Part shown: positions 52,202 through 61,700 of the stretch, piece by piece
Numbering within the stretch: position 1 is the first letter of the stretch
Layout of the letters: each line of letters starts with the position of its first letter
Assembly (NCBI RefSeq): GCF_002794355.1
Contig: NZ_PGOI01000008.1
Coordinates: forward strand, 710,399-774,398
From: Pseudorhodobacter sp. MZDSW-24AT
Lineage (GTDB): Bacteria; Pseudomonadota; Alphaproteobacteria; Rhodobacterales; Rhodobacteraceae
DNA length: 64,000 nt
Direction: 5' to 3'
Program-made: the position numbers and the translations under genes
The notes under the pieces: generated by a model
Database searches by the model: none
The model's input: the letters and a program-made list of their open reading frames with translations, nothing else
What the model was told of the DNA's origin: nothing

Positions 52202-55200
52202 TCAGAACTTGCCGATCACGTTCAGAAACACACCTTCCCGATTGGTCTCGAAACTCCGCAAGTCGTCCTTCACACCGCCCCAAGAGTATCCGACGCCAAT
52301 CCTCGCCTTGTCTCCCAGATCGCGGTAAACCGCCAGCAGCGCACCAAGATCGGTGGTGTTGACATCCGGGAAAGACATGGCCCGAAGCTCGCTCATGATG
52401 TCCCAGTTGTGGACCACGTGATAGTCCAGCCGGATGACGCCAAGGTGCGCCTTGGACGCAGAAAAGCTGTCAGACCCGCGTGCCGCCTCTTCCCGCAAAC
52501 GAAAGCCATACTTGCCACCCAAGGTGAACTGCTGGTTCAGATCATAATTCAGCGCCAGATTCACGATATGGCTGCGTTGTTTCGGCCCATTCAGATTGCC
52601 ATCGACGTTGACCTGATCCGCCCCGGGCATGTCGTAAAGGAACGTGTAGCTGAACAGGGCGTTCAGCCTGTCATTGTCGATCGGGCGGTAGGCATAGCCA
52701 AGCTTGCCTTCGACAAATCGGCCATCGCGCAGATTGTCGCCATCGGCATCCGACAAAATGGCGTCCAGCGCCCCGATCAGCCTCCAGTTCGGATTGGTCA
52801 TGCGTTCGAAATTGCCCGACACAAGCAGCGTATCACGATCGCGCGCACGGTCCGGAGTGTCGCTGTCTTCAGTCCGGAACTCAGCGCGCAACCCGGCACT
52901 GTGTCCTTCGCCGCCAGAATAGGCGAACCCAAGCGAAACACCGCGCCGCTTGATGTTCGTGCCGTCGCTTTCCCGATTGTCTGCGGCCAGAAGGCCCATG
53001 TCATACCGCCAGACGTCCGACGGCGTATAGCTGATGCCATAGGTGGTCTGAAGCGCCGGCTCGCTGCCCAGCGCGCTGTAGCTGTGTTCTGTGGTGTAGC
53101 GCAAACGGTCGTTCACCTGCGATTGCGCCCCCAAAACAACTGTGCCCCGATCAGACCCCGTGACGGTCTCACTCTCGAGCAGCCGCGTGGGGTCGAGCCG
53201 ATACCCCAAGGTGTATGTCGTGCTGGCATTCGGGGCCCAAGCCAACTCTGCGCGCCCCGCCGCCCCGGTGGTGCCATGTGACACTTCGCCGAGCAGCCGG
53301 AACGCGTCGCTCAGGCGCGCCTCGGCGCCAAAACCAAGGCGATCATTGTTGCCCAAGCCCCCGCTCCGCTCCAGCGTGCTCTGACCAAAGACCCAGATCG
53401 ACTGATCAAGGCTGCGTTGCCACGTCAAACGGGCTCCGAAGTCGGTGCGCCGACCATTGTCTGCTGAAATCGGGCTGCCCGGATTTTCCCGGTCCGTCTG
53501 GGCGATTTCGACGTCAAGCACGCGTGTCTCGCTCAGGTCCACCGATGCCCCGACGCGCGCGTCATTGCGTGCCTTGCCAAGGGCATCGCTGAACCGATCA
53601 GCCCCAAAGGTCAAACGCGCACGCGCGCTGACCGCAACTTCGCCGGTCACACCATAGGCTTGCTGCGCGTGCTCGATGTCCAGATCGGGCGAGGTGAACC
53701 CGGCTTCACGATCATCGAAATAGCCAGAGACAAAGCCTTCAGCACCCAGTTCCGCCAGATCCACGCGCCCGTCGATCCGATACCCAAGCGCCGCCTTGCC
53801 GACCACCCCTGCGCTCGGGGACGCGGGGTCGATGTCCAGCCCGCCATTCAAGGACAGCGAAGAGCCAAAGCCCGGACCTTCGCTTTGCGCCACCTCAAGG
53901 TTAAGCCATGTCTCATCGCTCCGCTGCCAGAGCAGATCACCGCCCACCAGCTCATTATCAGCAAGACCACTGGCCTCTTGCGCCATGGACACACCCAGAC
54001 GTATCTGATCGGTCACCCATGTTTCCGCGCGCGCACCGGCTGTGATCCCGTCCACATCGCCGGTGGTCGGCACATACTCATACTGGGCGACGAGGTTCAC
54101 ATCATAATCACCCAACGGGCGATCAGACAGCACCCCCCCGGCGGCTGCCGACGGCGCCAGAGGCTTGCTCAGGATGACAACGCCTTGGACCGGATTGATG
54201 CGGTAGTCCTGCCCTTCGACAAGACGTCGCGCACTGATCACACGACCGGACACCGGATCACGCAATTCAATTACAAGCGTCTCTGTGCCGCTTTCGATGT
54301 CACGCCGAGAAAGGAAATAGCTGCTGCCTCCGGTTCCCCGGAACACATCCCGCTGCATCAGACTGTCGGGCTGCGAAGCATAGCCGCTGATGCGGTATCG
54401 CGAATCCCCATTGGACATCACCTCGGTCGCCCGAAGCGTGCCATTCAAACCATAAAGGGTTCGGTCCGACCGGACGATCCTGCTCAGATCTTCCGTCGCC
54501 TTGAAATCCCCCCACATCAGATGGCTGCCATTGCGCTCTAGCTTGAAGAACAGTTTTCCCGACGTAGGGGCAAGGTCTTCTGTGGTGGAATCATCGCCAG
54601 TCGTTACCCAGACATCTTCTGCCTTGATGCCGCGCAGCACGTTATTGGGATCCTTGCGCCCGAAATTGCGGAACAGGTCCCGAAGATCGTCTTCGGTCGT
54701 ATCCGCAGAGACGGTGAATCTGGTGCCATTGGCCAGAACACCTTGGGCAAACCCCGCCAGTCGGCCTCGGCTCCATTCTTCCTCTGTCGCAAAGTCACGT
54801 CCCAGCGTCAGGTCGATGATACCTGTCGCAAAGACATCGCGCTCAGGAATGCTGACATCTCGGGTCTGCGACAGGCTTCCCACACCGATCTGCACACCGT
54901 GATCTCCGGTCGGCAATATGCGCTGCACAAAGAAACCACGCCGGACGTCCAAGGGGACCGTCTCCCCCATCACCGAAATCGCAGTTCCGAAGGGCACGTC
55001 GCGGCCTGTCACAGTGACGGCTCCCCCCCGCACCGGAATGGTGCGACGGGCGGTTCTGTCCTCGCCTTCGCCAACAGCAATGACCGGACCATTCAGAGCC
55101 GCCTCTTCCAATCGGGTGGAGGTGCGTGTCAACGGAAGTGGCACGGTTTCGTCATAGCGCCCCTGCGTGTCATAAACCCGCAAAGTGTATTGCATTTCCG

Positions 55201-55786
55201 TGGCGCCAGCCGAGGGCATGATCCAGCTGGACTGTCCATTCGGGCCGATGTCCAATATCGTCAGCTTGCCGTCACGATCCTTGATGCGCACCTCGGCGCG
55301 CTCGATCCAAGCCGGGTAATTCGTGCTCGCTCGAAAGACAATTGTGTCGCCCGCCACATAGCTCCGCCTCAGATCAGCTGTGCCAATGTTCAGCCTTTGC
55401 TTTGCGCCAAGGCCATCATAGCTGAGCTGAATGCCCAGATCTGCGAAAAGGCGGTCTGTCTCCTGCATATCGCCCCGCACCGCCGGGGGGCTCCCGCCTG
55501 CCTGCCGCGCGGCCCGAGGATCAACCGGGTCGATCGAGATCGAAAACCCCAGATCGCCCAGATCCGACACCGGGGCCTGAGCCGTATTTGCACCGACCTC
55601 ACGCTTCACGACCTGCCCTTGATTGGCATGTGAACAAGTCTGCTTGAGCGCACCGTTCTCCAAGGCGCAGCCTTGGACCTGCGCATGGGAAGGGAATGCA
55701 GCCAACAGCGCAACTGCCGTGCCGCTTGCAAGCCGGGCTCTCGCTGCGCGCGACGCCATAGAGACCTTAATCGTCGAAAACCACAT
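52202..55786 (-). CDS. Large outer-membrane beta-barrel-like protein, partner of the DUF11 protein
   Basis: A 1194-residue exported protein. The N-terminus (MWFSTIKVSMASRAARARLASGTAVALLAAFPSHA) is a long signal peptide; an Ig-like segment with FRASTNYPAWIERAEVRIKDRDGKLTIL follows at about 150-250. A plug-like region (about 250-440) contains RGFFVQRILPTGDHGVQIGV. The C-terminal ~650 residues alternate polar and aromatic strands and end ...SFETNREGVFLNVIGKF, with a terminal Phe as in BAM-dependent outer-membrane proteins. The architecture looks like a dedicated export or anchoring barrel, but it is not a standard TonB receptor or TpsB that I recognise. Its ATG (55784-55786) shares one base with the stop of the giant repeat gene, so the two are coupled. 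Confidence 0.72.
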   Translation of the reverse strand: MWFSTIKVSMASRAARARLASGTAVALLAAFPSHAQVQGCALENGALKQTCSHANQGQVVKREVGANTAQAPVSDLGDLGFSISIDPVDPRAARQAGGSPPAVRGDMQETDRLFADLGIQLSYDGLGAKQRLNIGTADLRRSYVAGDTIVFRASTNYPAWIERAEVRIKDRDGKLTILDIGPNGQSSWIMPSAGATEMQYTLRVYDTQGRYDETVPLPLTRTSTRLEEAALNGPVIAVGEGEDRTARRTIPVRGGAVTVTGRDVPFGTAISVMGETVPLDVRRGFFVQRILPTGDHGVQIGVGSLSQTRDVSIPERDVFATGIIDLTLGRDFATEEEWSRGRLAGFAQGVLANGTRFTVSADTTEDDLRDLFRNFGRKDPNNVLRGIKAEDVWVTTGDDSTTEDLAPTSGKLFFKLERNGSHLMWGDFKATEDLSRIVRSDRTLYGLNGTLRATEVMSNGDSRYRISGYASQPDSLMQRDVFRGTGGSSYFLSRRDIESGTETLVIELRDPVSGRVISARRLVEGQDYRINPVQGVVILSKPLAPSAAAGGVLSDRPLGDYDVNLVAQYEYVPTTGDVDGITAGARAETWVTDQIRLGVSMAQEASGLADNELVGGDLLWQRSDETWLNLEVAQSEGPGFGSSLSLNGGLDIDPASPSAGVVGKAALGYRIDGRVDLAELGAEGFVSGYFDDREAGFTSPDLDIEHAQQAYGVTGEVAVSARARLTFGADRFSDALGKARNDARVGASVDLSETRVLDVEIAQTDRENPGSPISADNGRRTDFGARLTWQRSLDQSIWVFGQSTLERSGGLGNNDRLGFGAEARLSDAFRLLGEVSHGTTGAAGRAELAWAPNASTTYTLGYRLDPTRLLESETVTGSDRGTVVLGAQSQVNDRLRYTTEHSYSALGSEPALQTTYGISYTPSDVWRYDMGLLAADNRESDGTNIKRRGVSLGFAYSGGEGHSAGLRAEFRTEDSDTPDRARDRDTLLVSGNFERMTNPNWRLIGALDAILSDADGDNLRDGRFVEGKLGYAYRPIDNDRLNALFSYTFLYDMPGADQVNVDGNLNGPKQRSHIVNLALNYDLNQQFTLGGKYGFRLREEAARGSDSFSASKAHLGVIRLDYHVVHNWDIMSELRAMSFPDVNTTDLGALLAVYRDLGDKARIGVGYSWGGVKDDLRSFETNREGVFLNVIGKF

Positions 55787-58700
55787 CACTTTTTCCCCTC
55801 GCCCACAGGCTGGCGCTGAAGCACGCTTTCCAGGTTCAACTGGTATCTGCCTTGGGAAGGCCACATCCTGCGCAACAGTTTCTCTACAGCACGGGTCCGC
55901 TCCCGGCCCTGTCCGGCCGTCTCGTCGGGTCCCAAAACATAACTGATCCGCACCATGACCGGCGTGCTTGCAATGTCATTCACAAGCCGGTCAAGAGCTG
56001 TGACAAGCTCGGCGCGCGGCGCCCCATTTTCAGCAAAGGCCGTGCGGGAAAGATCAATCCGCACAATCCGTGCCGCCGTGGCGCCAAAGTTCAGCTTCGT
56101 GATCATCCCGGGCGTCACGCGCACAACACGTGGGTTTTCCGTTGTCAGACGATACCCCGACGGCAATGTGCGCGTATCGAGTTTCAGCATGAAGTTCGAG
56201 CCGATATCCGCCGGAAGCGCTGCGCAAGGCACGCTGAAGCGGCCATACTGGTCGGTGGTGATCGCCAAACCATTCGGACTGATCAGCCGAACGCCGGGCA
56301 AGCCCTTTTCGCCGCTCGCCTGTGGGTCCACGCCAAGCTTGTCGGCGTAGTAGGTCTGATCCGTGATGACAGACCGATCTTCCGGCGGCTCGTCGTTGAA
56401 ATAGCCATCTTGGTTCGGGTCATCGAAAACCCGGCCAATAACGGTTGCGCAGGCGAAAACAGGCTCCGCCGCAACCCGCACCGTCGCAATGGCATCGCGG
56501 CTGACCGCAAGCCCGGTCAACGGGCTGACAGCACGCGCGACGTTGTCATGTGTGCCCGGACGGACACTCGCGCCAACCAGAACATCAAACACCGCAGCCA
56601 CACTGCCGCCCGGCGGAAGGCTGACAGCTTCCCATGTCAGACTGCGCCCCGAACGGGTGGGCTCTACCGCCAGACCATCCAGCGTTGCCGTCCCAAGTTG
56701 GTAAACAAAACCGCGCGGCAGCACATCCACGATGTTTGTCACGGTGGTCAAAGTCGTCGAGTCATTGGTGACCGTAACGGTGTAGCGGACAACATCGCCC
56801 AGGTTCACCAAACTGCGATCGGCTGTCTTGGTGATACTCAGGCCACCGACAAGCAGGGTCGGCGACACCACAGCATCATCATCAGAGACAACGACGCCCG
56901 AAATCGCGGTGCCGTTCACAGTCCCCGAAAGACTCACGGTGCCATTGGTCACATCGGCAGCGGTGATGCTGTAGGTGTTTCCGGTGCAGGTCAGGGTCTG
57001 GGTCTCGCCCACCGCCAGACTGATGGGTGTGCAGACAAGATCCAGCGGCAAGCTGAGCGAGGACCGGACCATATCGACATCGGCCAAAGGCACGCCGCCG
57101 GTGTTGGTCACGGTAAAGGTATAGGCGATGATGTCTCCGGCATCGATGATCCCGTTGCCATTTGTATCCTCAATGTCCGCGATCTCGATGCTAAGCGAGA
57201 TTTCCGGATTGCCGACCGGCAAAACTGTCGGGTCATTTGTCGGGTCCCCATCGGTTGTGCCGTCGCCGTTGGGCGTCTCGACCGCTTCCGGATCGGGGAT
57301 CGCCGATCCATCAGGATTGGTTCCAGTGTCAGATACATCTGTGACGACAATCGGTTCGCCGTCGCCATCGACAAGAGGCGTGCCATCTTCGGCAACGGCG
57401 GCACCTCTCGCGAGGGCCGTATTCTCAACATAGCCCCGCGTCAGATCCGCTTCGGTTATCGTATAGCTTGCGGTGAAACTGTCCGTGTCCGTCTCACCTG
57501 CCGCAAGCGTCACCGCCCCCCCGATCACCGCCGCGATGGAGTCGGCGATGGTAACCTCAAGCCCCACATTCCCGATGTTGGTCACATCGAAGCTGTAATT
57601 GGCGATATCGCCGACATCCACAAAGCCGTTCTCATTCACATCGACGGTGCCTGCCAGACGTTTGATCAACCGGATACCCGGCTCTTGGCGCAGCAGAGCA
57701 ACCGTCGGGTCATTCGTCGGATCTCCATCCGTGGCGCCGGTGCCATCAGGTGTTTCCGTCGCCAAAGGATCGGCGACTGGCGTGCTCTCCGCATCCGGGT
57801 TGGTGCCGGCGTCAGAAACCGCCGTCGCGGTGATGGGTTCCCCCGATCCATCCGTGACCGGTGTGCCAGCAGTGGTAACCGCAACCCCGGAAACGATGGC
57901 CGAGTTCTGCACATAGCCTCGGTCAACATCGGCCTGCGTCAAGACATAGGCCGCCGTGAAAGCTGTCGCATTGGTCTCACCGATCGCAAGCTCAATCGGC
58001 CCGCCCGCAACAGAGACCAAGGGGTCGTCAATCGTTACGTCATTCAAACGCAGGTTGCCGGTGTTGGTCACCGAGAACACATAGGCCACCGTGTCCCCTG
58101 CCCCGATCAGACCATCTCCGCTGGTGTCAGTGACCGACGCCACCGACTTGATCAGCTGGATACGCGCGCTCGGAGCCAGAATGGCCACTGTCGGGTCATT
58201 GGTGGGGTCTCCATCCGTCGCCCCCGTGCCATCGGGGGTTTCGGTCGCTTCTGGGTCTGCCACTGGGGTGCCGGCTGGGTCCGGGTTTGTGCCACTGTCC
58301 GACACATCTTCGGCAACCACAGGATTGCCCGAGTCATCCAGCACCGGATCACCCGCAGAGGTCACGCCATTGGCCGTGACGAACGCGGTATTCTCGACAT
58401 AGCCAAGGTCGATATCGTCTTGCGTCAACACATAGGTGCCCGTGAAGGTGGATGTATCGCTCGCGCCCACCGCAAGGGAGATCGGGCCTCCAACAACCTC
58501 GAGAAGAGGGTCGGTCACCGTGACATCGACAAGCGGCACATTGCCCGTATTGCGCACGGCAAAGGTGTAGGAAACAAGATCACCGACCTCGATCAAGCCA
58601 TCGTCATCCGCGTCAGTTATTCCTGCAAGCGACTTGATCAGGCTGATCTCTGCGGTCGCCGCGAATGGCGCCACAGGGGTGGGATCATTCTCACCCGCTT

Positions 58701-61700
58701 CGTTGCCAATGCCATTGCCATTGCGATCGGCCAAAGTGCCATTGTCAGAAAGGTCGGTCAGTTGCGGATTGGTTTGCGACGTCTGGCCAGACAACACCCC
58801 TTCGGCTGTCACCACTGCCTGATTGAGATAGGTCCCACCGTTCGTCAAGGCAGGCGGCAGCGGATTGGGCGACTGAACACGCAGTTGCAGATCGATCGCA
58901 CAGCTGGCCCCCGCGGCCAGGCCGAAACCAGAGGCCAGCGTGTCAGACCCGGCGCCGGTGTATCCCGACACCAGCCCGCCACAGCTGCCGGTCGGGCCCG
59001 CAAGCACGGTATAGCTCCCCGACGCCATGGGGTCGGTCAGCGGCGCCGACAGCACCACGTAGCTTCCAAAGGACGGCGCGGCACCTTGCAGGGTATCCGT
59101 GACGTCGATGTTTTCAAGCGCTTCCAGCCCGAGGTTGGCCACGCGCAGCCGGAACGATACGGTGAAGCTGCCGTCAGGGTTCAGCGCAGGTCCCGACTCG
59201 ACAGCTTTAGCAATCGCCACACGCGCTTGCGGAATCTTCGGGAAAAGATACCCCGTCGCTTGCTCGTCCGCACCAAGGGTGATCCCCGTGATCTGGACCG
59301 GCGTGGCAACGGTCCCGCCCGCATCGCCCGCCGCGGTCTGACCGTCCGTCAAATGCGCCTCTGAGATCGCACCTTGTGTGATCACATAGGTGCCTTCTGG
59401 AAGGAAGGCGAAACGATAGGTTCCATCGGACGCGGAAGTGGTCGTCAAGGTGATGGGAGCGCCGTTCACATCTGTGCTGGTCAGCGTCAACGTGACGCCA
59501 CCGATACCCGTATCGCTGTCATTCAACGCCCCATCATCCGCGAAATCCCGAAACACGGTGCCCGCGATCGAAGAGCCGGTGACGACAACAGGTCCAGCGT
59601 TCGAATTGTTCGACGGGACCTCATCGAACGAGCTCGTTTCAACGCTGGCGGTGTTGGTGAATGTCTGGGGGGTCCCGGAAATGGCATTCACAACCACGGG
59701 CACCGTGATTTCGACCGTGCCGCCGCTTCCACTGACACCACCGCTCAGACTGCCCAGAGAACAACTGAAAGACGTGCCGCCCGCCGCGCCGGTGCAGGTG
59801 GTCAAGCTGGCCGTGCCTGCGATGACGGCCACCGTCGGAGGACCGGTCAGCACCATCCCGCTCGGAAGCGTGTCCGAGACAACCACATTGTCTGCCTCCG
59901 CGCGTCCGGGGCCGGTATTGTTGCGCACGCCGATCACATAGGTGAAAGGCTCTCGCAGGCCGACTGTCCCGGGATCAGAGGTCTTGCTGTAGACCTCAAC
60001 ATCGGCGCGCGTCCGCACAGTGGTGCGCTCTTCTGCCTCGTTGTTCGAGGTGATGCTCTCGAACCCAAGCGCCGTCTCATCCGATTCAACGCTAACGCTG
60101 TTGATCCCTGTCCCCTTTACAACACCCAATGCGCTCACCGTGATCGTGCGGGTCGCGCCCGGAGCCATGTAGGGGAAGCTGCACGTCAGCGTCTCACCAA
60201 ACGAGCCGACCGCCGGAACCGCGCTACAGACCCCATCTGCCGCGATGCTGTGGGATTGATAGGTCAGAGTGGTGGCAGGCATGCGGTCGGTGACAACCAC
60301 ATTTTCTGCTGCCGATGGCCCCAGATTTGTCACCGTAATCGTGTAGGTGGTCGCGTCCCCCGCTGGCAGGGGATCAATCGAATCCACCTTGTTGACCAAA
60401 AGGTCAATCGTCGGTTCTGCCACCGCCGTCGTGACCGAGGTGCTGTTGTTGGTGGTGTCGGTTTCAATCGTCGTGGTCGTGACATCTGCGCTGTTGGTCA
60501 GACTCGTCCCACGGGTCACCAAGTTTGGACGCGCCGTGATGGTCACCGTCTGCTGCGCGCCATTGTTGATGCTGCCAAGGTTGCACACGACCAAATCGTT
60601 GCCCGGCCCCGTGACAGAGCCTGACGCAGGCGCCGCGCTACAGGTGCCAGAAGACGGCACCGCGGATACGAAGGTCAGATCGGCCGGCAGGGTATCAGTG
60701 ACAGTGACATTGGCTGCCGAGGACAGTCCATTTGCCAAATTGCGTGCCGACACCACGTAGGTCAAATTCTGCCCTGCGGCCACCGGATCAGCACTTGCCG
60801 CTTTTGTGACGGTCACATCCGCACGCGCTTCGACGGAAAAAACGTCAGAGCCGGTGTTATCGTCAAAATTCGGGTCCGCAATCGTGTCGGAAACAGCCGT
60901 CGCCGTGTTGGTGCGTGATCCCGCATTGCCGCCGGGCCGAACCTCCACGGTGATCACCGGGCAGCTAACACCCGTGGTGCACACCGGCAGTTCTTCGATC
61001 TCACACGTCAGGCTGCGCCCGGTCCCACCCGCTGGGCTGCTGCTGCAAGACAGGCCCGAAGCCGAATTGGCAACGACGCTGGACGACACAAAGCCTGCGC
61101 CGGTTGGTCCGCTCAGGTTGTTGATATGCCCGCTCAGCGCGTCACTGACCGTAACCGATGTGGCTGTCTGCGGCCCGGCATTGGTGATCTCCAGACGGAA
61201 GGTTTGAACCTCACCCGCAGGAAGGGACGCCAAGGCCGCAGTCTTGATAACGCCGATATCCGCGGCATCCGCTGTCACGCTGCCGCTCACACCATAACCC
61301 ACCGTGTTGTTCGACAGGTTGGTCTCTTCGATATTGGCGTTCAGGGTGCTCACCGTCATGGTGTTCAACAAGGCCCCTGTCTCGGTGACAAGCGTCTCGA
61401 TGGTCACCGGAGGGGCCGCCGCACCGGGCGCCAACGGTGCAAGCGAGGTATAGTCGCGCGTGCAGACCAGATCCACCGGCCCCACCAAAGGCTCTGCCAA
61501 GGATGCGGCAGGTGTGCAGCTCCAGCCGTTGGAGGCGACAGCCGTCACACTCAATCCAGCCGGAATCGTGTCCGTCATCACCAAGGTTCCGAAAAATCCG
61601 GCATTCCCCAGATTTGCAGCGCTGATCTGGAAATCATAGGTATTGCCCACAACGACAAGCGCTGGCACCGGGCCGGTTTTCCGCGCCTCAAGATCAACGG

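Noticed and set aside
57145..58700. Regularly spaced DNA repeats resembling an array
   Set aside because: They are about 480 bp apart and encode protein domains; repeat and spacer sizes do not fit CRISPR.
55852..59364. A 1170-codon open frame on the plus strand inside the giant gene
   Set aside because: It is exactly antisense to the DUF11 gene, is open because of GC codon bias and repeats, and shows no domain or signal sequence.
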